DNA of 64,000 bases from Saccoglossus kowalevskii (taxonomy: Eukaryota > Hemichordata > Enteropneusta > Harrimaniidae), in contig NW_003106597.1 of assembly GCF_000003605.2 (NCBI RefSeq), forward strand, positions 451,489-515,488. Direction: 5' to 3'. The position numbers and the translations under genes are program-made. Position 1 is the first letter of the stretch. Each line of letters starts with the position of its first letter. This document shows, in pieces, positions 13,206 to 26,344 of this stretch. The notes under the pieces are model-generated. The model did not search any database, was not told the origin of the DNA, and saw only the letters and a program-made list of their open reading frames with translations.

Positions 13206-16200
13206 ACACCAATGTCAACCCACATGATTTTGTTCATATTATACTTTAAATGTCATGTCAGCAGGACTTCAACGTCAACTCTGCAATTCAGAGGGATCCT
13301 CATTTTCAAGGCAAAAATTTATAAAATGATTTTAGCATATAGGAATAACAGTGGGAGTCTTGAAGGGCACCAAAGCAAACTTATTCCACATCAAAGCAAT
13401 TGCCTTCGAAGCATTTATGAAGTTCAAATGCTGTTTCAGGAAACTATTATCTATTTGGTTCAAAATTAACAACGAAATTGTAGAAAATTACATGAAACTG
13501 TTGCTCTAAAATGTAATTTACAGTGACTTAAATAAAATTCCCTATTCAATCTTTTACACTTTTTTTTATATACAGTTGGATGAATTTGTTATTTTCCATA
13601 TTCACCTATATTGCGTTTTTTGTAGAGCAGTGCGGTAGTGACGTGGTAAAGTTCAAACTTGTTTCATTTCTGACTCATTATTTGACACTTTGCATCAATC
13701 TTATAATGCCAACAATATTGTTTCCAGCTATTACAGGCATCAAGTCAAAGCATCACAACTTTGGGTGGTAGGGGGTCTTATTTGTAGAAATGAAAGAAAA
13801 AAATGATTTTAGATTATTTTCCAATCAAAGATAATTCTACGTGTTTTCATTCATATTTTGAAAACTTGTTGATAACATATCAAATCTACTCTGTCAGGCA
13901 ATAGTGGCAAGATATTGTCACTATAGTAACATCTCTAAAGCAGCAAAAAATGGCAACAATTGATGATTTTGAAAAATGCATTTTCTTAAAAAAAAATGTC
14001 ACAATATTTTTTTATTTTTCTTCTTTTATTTATCTATGTTAGCTGAACTATTATTTTTTAGAAATTATATTATTTTTTTTGAAAGCTTCATTTGTTATTC
14101 TTAGTGTAAGTTGCCCCTGTCGATCACCATAGCAACGATGCAAGCAATGATGGGGAATCCTCTCTGAGCTTGAGATGTGTAATGACTTTCTGCTTCACTG
14201 AGTTTGTTTTCTCAATTTTTTTTTTTTTTTTATTTTCTTAGACGAAAAAAAAAATTGTTTTTGGTTTGGTTTGGGTTTTTTTTTCTTTTATTTTTACGGT
14301 ACCATATTTTTTTACAGAAACAAGAAAAAGAAATTGTTATCAACCCCTGATAGAATAGAATAGAATAGAATAGAATAGAATAGAATAGAATAGAATAGAA
14401 TAGAATAGAATAGAATAGAATAGAATGGAGTGGAGAGTGGAATATTTAAATACGCTTATTTTATACTATATGTCACATGTCACATTTCTATAATTATATA
14501 TTGCAGTTCAAAATAAGCTACACTGTCATACTCAGATAAAACTGCATTTTTTAACTTGTCTAAAATTTACCTTTATATCAAAATTCATGATGGTTACCAG
14601 ACAGCACAAAATAATGTTAATTTGACCAATGAAAACACTGTTCACTCTGTACTATTCAAATTAGTTAGTGGTCAAAGGTAACATATGGATAAAAACAGAA
14701 TGAAATGACTCTTGGTACTGCCAACAACAAAAAGTCAAGAAACACTCATGAAATGTTTATTTTGTGCAAACTGCACAAGACAAAGTGAGTGATGATGTCT
14801 GACTATCAAGAGAGTCAGAAAATTGCAACATTTCCTTTATGATCATAACCTGAAAGCTTTTAGAAATGTCATCAGATTGTTGCCATGGTGACAAAAATAG
14901 CTTGTAATGACACTGTTTCTCAGGACCAAGGTTTTTGGAATGCTAGTCTACTTGCAAACTCTGCCACTAACAGTGCAGACCAGCATACTAAAAAATTTAA
15001 GAAATTAGACCCGAGCATAGAAGTCTGTTTCAGTTTTATACTATCTTGAGCATCGATTAAAATTCCAAACTGAACTCATCAAGAGCTCCCAGTATGAAAG
15101 AGAAAAAAATCAAACCAGTGCATGACGTTAAAGAAATCTGAATTTTATACTCTATTGTATTCATCAACTTTCATTTTGCTGTAAATGGCAGATCAATCTA
15201 GTGGTACCCGTTGGGTAATTTATTTATCATTAAAATGCTAAGCGTCAGAGCTTATATTTTCTAATTCCTGTGATTTAGGTGTTGTTATTTTAGTTTAACC
15301 CTTTTACTGCCAGTTTTGATTTCTCACCAACAAAACTTGATAAATCTATCTAAGATTCTGAAAAGTCCATTAAGTCTGTGTTTTTTTTCAAAAGAGTATT
15401 TTCAGAGTTGTTCGCGTTGTTAACTGAAATTCATCCCAAAATGTGAACATTATACTTTAATATGCAGGTTTTTTTCCCTATTTATTTATATATCAGGAGT
15501 TTCTTGCTAAAAATAAATTTGAATTGATGTAATGCATTAAAGTCAATAATGATGTTTATTTTTTTGCTTTTGTATTCAATGAAAATACAGCAAGGTTTTA
15601 TACTATGAATCCTGAGCGCAAATGTGAGCGCCGCTAACAGCAGAGGCCGACATAGTCAAAAATGTCCATCGGTACTTTGAGCTTAGGGTCTGAGTACTGG
15701 GATTTGTTTAGATTTTATACACCAGATACTGGAAACAAAACTGAGCGTGAGCTAAACTAAGTATGTACAAAAGCCCCAGATTAAGGAAACCAATTGAAAC
15801 CAGTGCATGACGTCACATCTAATTATTTTCTTTTTCATGACAGAAAATAATGAACCACTGGTACTTTTACTTTAATACAAGTACGTTTTAATTGAAACCT
15901 TTTTGCAAAACATGTTTTACTTTTTATATGCTTTATACACTGTAGTCTAGAGATCAAGTACTGTCTGTGTGTGTACGGACTTGGCATACGTGTGTGGGTG
16001 AGTGTGTGTGAATGCATGTTCAACCAATATCTTGAGAATCACTTATAACTTCATTTAAAATTTGTTTACACAAGTGCTTTAGAAAAATCAAAAGACGTCA
16101 TTAGTTGTTGGTTTCAATCTGTACATATTAGTAACATATTAAATTGCATAATAATTAGTTAATTAAGTTACGCTAGGTTTATTTCCTGTAATACTCTTAG

Positions 16201-16328
16201 AGCTTTAATGGAATTCATGTATATGTATTAGTACGTAGTGATTTATATGCCACTGTAACTGGTTGGCAAGAACCAGTTTTTCAAACCTGAAGATAAAATA
16301 ATGGTGTTGGTCGCTGCTGTTATTAGGT
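13206..16328. other. gene-free spacer
   Basis: No exon recognised on either strand. It holds the TAGAA microsatellite (14351), poly-T rich tracts (about 14215-14310), and at 15295 a lone piggyBac-like left end, TTAACCCTTTTACTGCC, without an obvious partner. Confidence 0.5.
14351..14425 (+). repeat. (TAGAA)15 microsatellite
   Basis: Fifteen perfect pentamer units, then decay to TGGAGTGGAGAGTGG. The perfection suggests recent expansion and length polymorphism. Confidence 0.95.
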
Positions 16329-16511
16329 AAAAAAAAAAAATTGTTTTGTTGCCCTCAGCGACCGATCGAAAAATATGAAATATCGGGTCACGTTTTTTGT
16401 TTTTTTTAATAGACCCAAATATTTAAAAACTCACCAAACTCACTCACCAACGACAGACCCAATTTTTAAATTTTTCGACTTGAAGGCAACATAAGTTTTT
16501 TTTTCTTTTGG
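16329..16511. repeat. foldback (inverted-repeat) element
   Basis: The left arm reads poly-A, then TTGTTGCCCTCAGCGACCG and ATCGAAAAAT. The right arm reads ATTTTTCGACTTGAAGGCAA followed by CATAAG and poly-T. Reverse-complemented, the right arm matches the left with a few mismatches, separated by about 95 bp. This is the structure of a short foldback or MITE-like insertion. No second copy was seen. Confidence 0.5.
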
Positions 16512-19500
16512 CCTTAAATATACACGAATGTGTCCTGTGAATAAAATAATTTATAGGCGATACATGTATTATCAGAGCAGATCGTGAGCTATTGTTGATT
16601 CGATGTCCTGGTCATGAGGTGAGCAACATTTTTTGTAAACAGATGACGTAACAGTGCAACTGCCTAGAACATATGCTTCATTATATACCTGGATTTTGTT
16701 AGAAATTCAGCTAAACTCAGCTAAAAAAAAAAAAAACATTCAGAAGCTAGTTTAGGATTTTTGCTCACAATCCTGCATATAAATGAGATAATATAAATAG
16801 CTTTTTACAAATACTGAATGATTTAAACACCACATATTTCTCATCAACACTTTGATTCAAATTTTTTCACATTTTTATGTATTTTCTATTATTTAACATT
16901 ACTCCTCATTGTCCATAAAAGGTCTTGGTAAAAAAAAATTTGAATAAGGTAGGTTTATTTGGTGAAAGGTGACAGAAGTCGTCTTTATTGGCATTTAGAT
17001 GGTTAAGATCACAAACAACGTTGACAATGCAGTCAAAGTACTTAATATTGTCAAATTGATGAATTTTCTTCATTTTAGAAGACTTTTATTTTCTAAAAAT
17101 AGCTTGGCTGCCCCTGAGCTTTAGTTTATGTCAGATTATTATGATTATTCATAATGTACGTGATGTAAGTGGATATCTAATATAAAGACTGTGACAATTG
17201 TGGTAGTAATATATGGTTAGTAGTAGACTAACCAGACTCTCACAAATCTAAATGTTTTCTCAGCAATTTTGGTTCAAATTTGTGTATATTTCCTGTTGCC
17301 TATGGGGGTTGATCTAAAGATGGAAAATAGTCTGCGCTTATAAAATTTGCATTTATTGCTCTGCATCTGATCTACTTTTAACAAAAATAAAATTTTTGCT
17401 ATTTATTAATAACTAACAGTTATATTTAAATAAATCAATTACCGATCTCTCTCAGTCTGCCGAAAGGCATGCTCATACAGGTCTGTTATCCCAATTATCT
17501 TGTCTCTTCCAACACAACAGTATTGCAAAATCTTGTACGTTTTCAAAGCCAATATTATGCAGCGTGCATGTTTTGGATGCGAGTGATCTTGAGATACAGT
17601 TCAGTGTTTCTATGGCAACTCATCAGTTAGAGACAAATTTACATGAGTTAGAAATATTAGTGAAATTTTTCAAAATTACCAAATAAGGAATTGATGGTGG
17701 CAAAAATTGAAAGGTTATGGTAGTTTTCACTGTAGTATAAGCATGCGACACAGTTTAGCGATTTTGTATGAAAATTTAGAAGGTTAAGAGGTCTTCCATG
17801 AAAACATTTCTCATATATGATATAACAACACTTGAATTTATAATAAAATTATTAGTATTAAAAAAATAATTGATAAGGTATTCTTGAACAAATTTAAGTG
17901 TATACAAAAAAAAGTAGCTATAGTAGTGTAGGATTGTTCCATGATTCAATTGATCACTAAACCAGAGTTCTAAATCCTGGTTTAGAACACCAGTAAAAAG
18001 GTTGAAATCTATTCATTCAGGAATGCAACTTTTTTTTTAAAGTTCAGGGATGTGCACTAAAAAGAAGCTGAGATAATTGCTAATTTGCATAACAATTCAC
18101 TCAGTAAGAAGTTTGCTAATGCTCATAATTAAAATGACTGTAACAGTTCCAAATTTAAATATATTATCATTTTGTAAAAAGTTAAATATAGTGCATAATA
18201 TGGAGATCCCGTCATTTATTTTTTTCACCATGTTTCTTTTTTATTATTTATGTACAGCCTTGCTAAATTTTGCTAAGCATTCGAAAGAGAGAATGTTTGC
18301 ACCTGTTATCTATATTTTAAAATCGTTTTTTGGGTATGTTACACTATTCACAATTCTACAAAATTTTAACAGTCTTTAGTCAAGACTGTTTGGATAATAA
18401 AAAGCAAAAAAAAAAAATTTCGCTCCCAAGTGCCCACGAACGTGCGTCTCTACCTTAAGATTCTAGACATAGTATATAAGACCTGAATAATTTATCTTCA
18501 TGCTCACTTGAATGATAATCAAAAAAATACTCAGCCAACCTTAGAAATTAAAAATTAATCAACTTTCTTGACATTCCAGCAGACAAACCTCTTACACGGT
18601 CTTGGAGTCTATGATCAGCACCAGAAATCAAACAGTCAGCTGTAATTCAAATCTTCCACAGGTGCGAGCATTTAGGAAATTGAATTTATTTGCGATAGAA
18701 GTATCGTTAAAGTGGCTATCAATCATTGCCGATGGCAACACTTCTTCCCACTATATTGTCTATTTTGAATGCAAAGAAGAGGTCTTTAAGTGGTATATCT
18801 TGTTAAAAGTTAAGAAAGAAGGGAATTTAATTTGTCTGTAGGGAGGTCAACAATCGTGGCACTTACTCGTCACAAGTGACAGAATTCAATTTAAAATGTT
18901 GTTCTATATTCCAGAAATGATTTGCTACTTCTTTCTTTTTACTGATGTGAAAGTAAAATTTTATTTTTTAATACTCTCATAATTCTTGCTAAATATACAG
19001 TATGAAATGTACTATATTATGCTAACATGTCAACAATCATAAAGGATTATATTGGGGTTTTTTCATGACTTTAAGAGGCATGTTTTCTAACGATTGCTTT
19101 ATTTTCTCGGTCAGCCATGAAATATAGGCTTTGATGTTGTTGACTATCTGCTAGCCAACATCTGTTTAGTTGGTAATTGCCTCAATCGCCACTACCGGTA
19201 TTACTATTGCAGATTCTGTTATGTATTAAAATGTACTCTCATTGGTAATAAAACATCCATTTTATGGCCATTCTCATAAGCTATGCCGACTCTGATTGGA
19301 TGAATGTTTTACCAGCTGCATTCAATCAGATCTGTAGTAGATGACTTAGATTCTTGCAAGACTGTAATGTTGTCATTTTTTTTTTATTAATTAATGAATA
19401 TTAAGATATACATGAAATGATTGTAACTGAAATGAACACTGAATCATGTTGGTGCATTTCTCACACATGGCCTGGTGAAAGCTTCCATGTATAGCCAAAA

Positions 19501-22500
19501 TAAATAGGGGAAAATGGCGTTACCTGGCGATATATTAACTCTTCTTCTAACATCATATTTTGTTCTCACTAATATATTTAGCACATTTTCCAATATTTTT
19601 TTTGAAAAATACATGTTTTATAGTTTCTGAAAAATAGCAAAATTTAACTTTGGATGACAGTCAAATTCCTATTTGCCGTAGGAAACTATAGCCCTGGCTA
19701 TAAACAAATATGTATTTGTATAAAATAGAAATCTCTTGCCATATGGACAGGCTTTTATAAGCATTTATTTTAGAAAAAAACACCTAACTCACTGTGACGC
19801 CAAATCAATTGTCATCAACTCAAATACACATCATGGTTGTTTTTTTTATTCACATACAATTCATTTTGTACGACAGTTACGTCTGTATGTCTGTCTTATG
19901 TGTCGTGTTTGGGTTATTTAATGATTTTTATGATGGCAAAGTGCCGTGAGCAATGTTTATTGTGTTTGAATGAATGTATCACGTAGAGTCTGCAACGTAG
20001 AATGCATAAATACACAGTTCTGACGACACTGTCGCTGTTATTCATCAAATTATGAAAATATCTAGTCACAAAAATGTAACACTAAGCTACTTCGTCATTT
20101 CAGTTGATTCTGCTCCACAAGAACTTTTCAAACTATCACTGTTAGTTTTCTTTTTATTTCTGATTGGAAAGTGAAAAGTAAGGTTCTATCTCGTATCCAT
20201 GCTCTGTTGAAATTTCAGGCTTTTATTCACTCAAACAGGTGGTTTTTTACGTGAACTAGTACTATGAAAACCATGATTGGTGCAGTTATGTCACATGATT
20301 ATGCTAATCATTTTTACATTGCATTATGGGTAGATTTTTCTGTACTTTTTCTTATATTCTTCAATATTTCTGGAAATGAACCCTAATTTTGGAGCCAAAT
20401 TTGGGTAACTTTTCAGTTTTCACTCCAAAAATTTGGCTATTTTTGTCCAAATCTTCTGCAGGAAAGTGCAGACTATAAACAGGGCTATTTAAGAATTTGT
20501 GATGAAAAGCAAAAATTGGTGGTGAAAAGGTAAAAAAGAAATTTCATTCTTTGTGCTAGTATAAAGGTAATTGTAAGTATTTTGGACATTTTATCTTATA
20601 GTTAGAATCATGCCTGGTGTGGGAGGATTCTGCAGTAATATGTTGGTGTGTTGATTTTATGCAATCCAAGTGGCATCCTGCCAAACTGTATTGTGCCTTT
20701 CTTTACACCGTTCTCGCCATCAAAAACAATACTGAATCCCTTGCAGCTGTGGACGGGGACATCGTTCCAGGATGTAGCGTTCGATTGAAATTATCCTCCA
20801 TCTGAACAAGCATTGATATTCTTTCTCAAAAATCACTAACAAGACATTGTTCAAGGCTCGAAAAAGGGAATTCTGGTGTGAAAAATGCTCTTGTATTATA
20901 TAAAATTGATATCATAGAAAAACCTTAATCTATCAAGAGGTACTGATATGTATTTGTGGAGACAGCAACCCGTGTTGAAAATATGACATATGCTATCAGC
21001 GTTGATTGATTTAGAGTCCAATCTGAACTGATTAACTGTTATTCCCCATACGTAGGCATACACTCCGTTATTTATGTTAAGAAACCGAGAAAATTATGTG
21101 TCACTGCAATCCAATCAAACTTTAATTTGAATTAGCGCAATCATAATCAAGAGGGAAAGCTACAAAATATGATTTAACTATAGTTACATATTGTATTTGG
21201 TTCAAATGATTTTCTGCCCAATTATTTCTTAACGAGGACTATAACACAGAATGAGAAATTTCTGTTCAATTAAAATTAGGGATACTAAAGGATCCTTGAA
21301 AATGAATAATGATGATTAATGTTATTCAATTCTAATTAGTTGGTTTGCTGAGTTAACAAAGCTGGAAAATGTTCTCAAAGGCACAAGTGTTGTCGTGGTA
21401 TTTTGAAAACATATGTGTTACTTCCAGGTCTTAATATCCATACTTGACACAGCAAGATATTAAAACAAATTTTAGTGCGAGTGTATATATTTAATAGCGT
21501 CGTAATTCACACGTACCGTATAGATTGTAATAATATTTTATGCACAACAACTTTTTAGCTTCTTACCGATACTACTACTCCTATAAAATAGATGGATTCT
21601 CCCTTAATAGGTAGTTTCAAGTTCTTTTTATTACTGATCGTCCGCAATGTTGATTTCATGATAGGAAAGGGGTTTGATTACTGTGACGTTTGTCGGGCCA
21701 TTTAATGATGCAACTTATAGATTTCTGTAGGTGATGTCTTTCTGATGTCATGGTCATCAGCGATTATAAATATAAAATATATCTCTCCCATATTACTATG
21801 GCAANNNNNNNNNNNNNNNNNNNNNNNNNNNNNNNNNNNNNNNNNNNNNNNNNNAGCAACCCAGAACCAAACACTCTGCTATTATATAAACGATTTAAAT
21901 AATTATGTAGTTACTAGTTCATGTTAAATGGATGGAAATGATTAGAATGCGAACATACAGTCTATACAAAGTGTATGATTATTATATTGTGTATGTGTAT
22001 GTCCTTTAATCACTATCATTTTATCCGCCAAAAATTTGCTGCAACATTTTGCGCATTTTTAGGTGTTTTTCTTGAATTTTCGTGTTAATTTTAGATCAAT
22101 TAAACATAATTCATGATTTCTTACAGGTCTTGATCAAAATTTAAAAAAATTGTGTTCAAAGTTGCGCTAAAAATGTTAAGAACTGTTTCAGCAAGCGTGA
22201 AGTAGTGAGAAAATAATCCTGGTTCATACGTTACTTGTATTCAAATTCTTGCTCCTATGAGATTTTGTGTAGTTTTTCAGTGTTGATGTCACATGAATAT
22301 AATGGACAGAAAATTATTCCAGTTTAACTTAATAATTTTCTTTTTACCCGTTCAGTTTTATTGGGTAAAATTTTCAAGAGAAACACATACACAAATAATA
22401 ATTTTTGTAAAAGTAAAAAACACATTTTTATTTATTTTTCATATTTTCTTTGTTAATCCATTTAAAAAAAAAATGAAAAAAGTTGATTTTTCTAATTAGT

Positions 22501-22885
22501 TATTTTGACCATATACCGGTAGTCATACCTCTGTCATTTACGTAAGCCCATTGCCATTTGTTTAATAGCCTTGCAATGTCAGATGCTATGTTACCTAGCA
22601 ACCTGAAAGTAAAAAAAGTTGTTATTAGGGATAAAAGATGATAAGTTTCACATCAAAAATCGTAAATTGTTCAGATTCGAACTCATTAGCATCATGATGT
22701 ACACTTACAATCAGTGCTGAGAATGTGTGGGCGGCTTGAATTTTTTTTTTAAATATATGTTTTTTTGTTTTCTCCTGATGTGTTTGTTTTGTTTTTGGTG
22801 CTTTTTGCAAGTACATGCGTGAACCATTGCGTGTTCAGAAAGCAGAGCAGACTGTACTGTGTTATGCTACTGAGCAGATATTTGG
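16512..22885. other. 6.4-kb gene desert with one gap
   Basis: Open frames such as 18077-18379, 18602-18841 and 20617-20805 (plus) show no domain I recognise and no supporting exon partners. A decayed copy of the repeat that carries the TCTTGATCAAAATTT core lies at about 22020-22195. The 20380-20480 stretch carries an inverted fragment of the piggyBac-like MITE core (AGTGCAGACTATAAAC). Confidence 0.5.
21805..21854. other. assembly gap (50 N)
   Basis: Fifty N of placeholder size. The true length is unknown. Confidence 0.99.
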
Positions 22886-24664
22886 CTCCTGAACCCACAT
22901 CCTCCCTGAAGTGAGAACCCACATTCTCCCTGAAGTGAACCCACATTCTCCCTGAAGTGAACCCACATTCTTCCTGAAGTGAACCCACATTCTTCCTGAA
23001 GTGAGAACCCACATTCTCCCTGAAGTGAACCCACATTCTCCCTGAAGTGAACCCACATTCTTCCTGAAGTGAGAACCCACATTCTTCCTGAAGTGAACCC
23101 ACATTCTCCCTGAAGTGAACCCACATTCTCCCTGAAGTGAGAACCCACATTCTTCCTGAAGTGAACCCACATTCTCCCTGAAGTGAACCCACATTCTCCC
23201 TGAAGTGAACCCACGTTCTTCCTGAAGTGAACCCACGTTCTCCCTGAAGTTAACACACGTTCTCCCTGAAGTGAACCCACGTTCTCCCTGAAGTGAACCC
23301 ACATTCTTCCTGAAGTGAGAACCCACATTCTCCCTGAAGTGAACCCACATTCTCCCTGAAGTGAACCCACATTCTTCCTGAAGTGAGAACCCACATTCTT
23401 CCTGAAGTGAACCCACATTCTCCCTGAAGTGAACCCACATTCTCCCTGAAGTGAGAACCCACATTCTTCCTGAAGTGAACCCACATTCTCCCTGAAGTGA
23501 ACCCACATTCTCCCTGAAGTGAACCCACGTTCTTCCTGAAGTGAACCCACGTTCTCCCTGAAGTTAACACACGTTCTCCCTGAAGTGAACCCACGTTCTC
23601 CCTGAAGTGAACCCACATTCTACCTGAAGTGAACCCACATTCTTTCTGAAGTGAACCCTCATTCTCCCTGAAGTGAACCCACGTTCTCCCTGAAGTGAAC
23701 CCACATTCTCCCTGAAGTGAACCCATGTTCTCCCTGAAGTGAACCCACATTCTACCTGAAGTGAACCCACATTCTACCTGAAGTGAACCCACATCCTCCC
23801 TGAAGTGAACCCACATTCTATCTGAAGTAAACCCACGTTCTCCCTGAAGTGAACCCACATCCTCCCTGAAGTGAACCCACATTCTCCCTGAAGTGAACCC
23901 ATGTTCTCCCTGAAGTGAACCCACATTCTACCTGAAGTGAACCCACATTCTCTCTGAAGTGAACCCTCATTCACCCTGAAGTGAACCCACATTCTCCCTG
24001 AAGTAAACCCACGTTCTCCCTGAAGTGAACCCACATTCTCCCTGAAGTGAACCCACATTCTCCCTGAAGTGAACCCACGTTCTTCCTGAAGTGAACCCAC
24101 GTTCTCCCTGAAGTTAACACACGTTCTCCCTGAAGTGAACCCACGTTCTCCCTGAAGTGAACCCACATTCTACCTGAAGTGAACCCACATTCTTTCTGAA
24201 GTGAACCCTCATTCTCCCTGAAGTGAACCCACGTTCTCCCTGAAGTGAACCCACATTCTCCCTGAAGTGAACCCATGTTCTCCCTGAAGTGAACCCACAT
24301 TCTACCTGAAGTGAACCCACATTCTACCTGAAGTGAACCCACATCCTCCCTGAAGTGAACCCACGTTCTCCCTGAAGTGAACCCACATTCTCCCTGAAGT
24401 GAACCCACGTTCTCCCTGAAGTGAACCCACATTCTCCCTGAAGTGAACCCACATTCTCCCTGAAGTGAACCCACATTCTACCTGAAGTGAACCCACATCC
24501 TACCTGAAGTGAACCCACATCCTCCCTGAAGTGAATCCACGTTCTTTCTGAAGTGAACCCACGTTCTCCCTGAAGTGAACCCACATTCTCCCTGAAGTGA
24601 ACCCATGTTCTCCCTGAATTGAACCCACATTCTCCCTGAAGTGAACCCACATCCTCCCTGAAGC
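22886..24664 (-). repeat. 22-bp minisatellite, about 80 units, with higher-order blocks
   Basis: Plus-strand consensus GTGAACCCACATTCTCCCTG+AA (22 bp). A 24-bp variant with GTGAGAACCC occurs in the 22.9-23.5 kb part. Base variants (CACGTT, CATCCT, CCATGTT, CCCTCATT, TTAACACACG) recur in a fixed order: the block starting with the TTAACACACG variant lies near 23250, 23565 and 24113, so the last two are offset by about 550 bp, or 25 units. Since 3 x 22 = 66, every minus frame reads a 22-residue repeat (GSLQGECGFTSGRMWVHFRE and its shifts) for up to 249 codons. I regard these as repeat artefacts, not a gene. Confidence 0.93.
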
Positions 24665-25460
24665 AAGGTGAAAATGCTAACCACTGTACAACTGCTCAGG
24701 TAAAATTTGAATTTAACAAAATGCCACAAAACCAAAGAGTACTCAAATTTTAATGCCAATAATTTCTTAACTTAGGACCAAATGAACATAATTTCGCATT
24801 TACTACCATTCTTGATCAAAATGTTTGAAAAATAAGGTTTAACGTTATTTGTGAAAGCTGGCTGAAAAATTGCTACAACCAGCAATGGTATCAATTATTT
24901 TCAATGAAGTTTATAATGCCAATTATTTTTTTCATATGAAGCAATAATCTTTTACATTTGAATTCAGAATTAACATTAAATTTTAAGAAATAAACAGCAG
25001 TTCGATTAACTCTGAATTGTATGTAAATATCTGCAGTGTACATCTCCATGGCAACTGAATAGCTAGTAGCAATGCTCAACCTGCTCTTTATTTATCTCTA
25101 AACATATCACTGAGATTGCGTGTGAAGGTCAATTCCATGTCAATTCAACAAGTCTGCCATCACTATTTGAGATCTTCTGTGAATTGTCAGAGATAACGAA
25201 GCGTTTTATTATTTCACTTTATTCAGTGGTTGCCTGTACTGCCTGAGTGCATACTTTGCGATAATCATTCTTGTGAGATTATTATCATTATACAAGTAAA
25301 AAACAACAAAAGAGAAGAAATTTAACAACTGAATATAACCTTAATTAGACAGATTAGAGAATATTTATATACCATTTTTTTCTATTAGGAGAGAGTGCGT
25401 TGACTTCTGACTGTTCGTTGGTTTTTCATTTTAAATTATTTTATATCTTAACACTTTATT
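24665..25460. other. gene-free spacer
   Basis: A decayed fragment of the TTGATCAAAATGTTTGAAAA repeat lies at about 24745-24850. Nothing else is recognisable. Confidence 0.5.
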
Positions 25461-26344
25461 AGTTCCCGTTCGGATGCAGTCCGAAAACGAGGACTTATGT
25501 TTTGACCTCCGTGTGTCTGTGCGTGCATGCATGTGTGCGTGCGTCCAGACCTGTATCTTAGAAATGCCTGGACCAATCACAATCAAACTTCACACATCCA
25601 TCATACATGATATTATACATATGCACGTCAATTTGTTTCATAATCTGATTCAAGATGGCCGAATGGTGGCCATTTTTGTGCTAAAAATCATCAAAATCAA
25701 GCATTTCTCAGCTGTTTACAGATGGATTTTGTTCAAACTTGGTATATACATTAGACATTATGGGACCTTGATGCAAATAATTTTATTTTTCAGATAAGAT
25801 TCAAAATGGCCGACTGGCAGCCATTTTTTATTAATGAATTGTTCTCGTGCCATATCTCTGACTTGCTTTCACTGATTATGTTCAAATATATTGGTTCGAC
25901 TATCCTATTCAAAATGGCCGAATGGTGATCATTTTTGTGCTAAAAAATCATCAAATATCAAGCATTTATGGGTGGATTTCATTCAAACTTTTTATTTTTC
26001 AGATTGGATTCAAAATGGCTGACTGGCGGCCATTTTGTTTTAATGATTGGGCTTCTAGAGCCATATCTCTTAAATGCTTTGACTTATTATATTTAAATTT
26101 TATATATTCGTTATACATCATGTTATATATATACATGTATTCAAAATGGCTGATTTTGAATGCTGTTCCAGAGCAATATCTCTCAATATGGACAAGTACT
26201 TGTTTGACGATCAGATACAAATGTCAATCATTTTAATGTTAAAAAATCATATTCCTGCCATGATTATATTCCAGCTATATTACTATAAACAAACTATATA
26301 TCTTAAATTTGATAACTAACGAGGACTGTGCCATGCATGGCTTG
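25461..26344 (+). mobile_element. Interspersed element family B, copy 1 (HINE-like)
   Basis: It starts AGTTCCCGTTCGGATGCAGT followed by CCGAAAACGAGGACT, a short hairpin (TTCGG/CCGAA). It ends AACGAGGACTGTGCCATGCA+TGGCTTG, which contains the palindrome GCCATGCATGGC followed by TTGTTT. Between them are about four to five tandem imperfect units of 100-150 bp, each with the inverted motif CAAAATGGCCG (5-nt loop) CGGCCATTTTG and CAGATGGATTTTGTTCAAAC. A second copy is at 34441-35408. A 79-codon stretch ending HYGTLMQIILFFR is open in both copies but is interrupted outside them, so I treat it as non-coding. Confidence 0.7.

Noticed and set aside
20617-20805. 62-codon plus frame ending VDGDIVPGCSVRLKLSSI
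   Set aside because: No domain I recognise, no exon partner nearby; flanked by a decayed repeat fragment.
22749-24759. Many long overlapping minus-strand frames (up to 249 codons) reading GFTSGRMWVHFRE-type repeats
   Set aside because: They are the three frame-shifted readings of one 22-bp minisatellite, with no unique domain, start context or splice sites.
25474-25797. Similar predicted peptides (about 79 residues) in 25474-25797 and 34399-34707
   Set aside because: Both lie inside copies of family B. Similarity follows from the repeat, and the frame breaks outside the shared part. A test of synonymous against non-synonymous change over all copies would be decisive.
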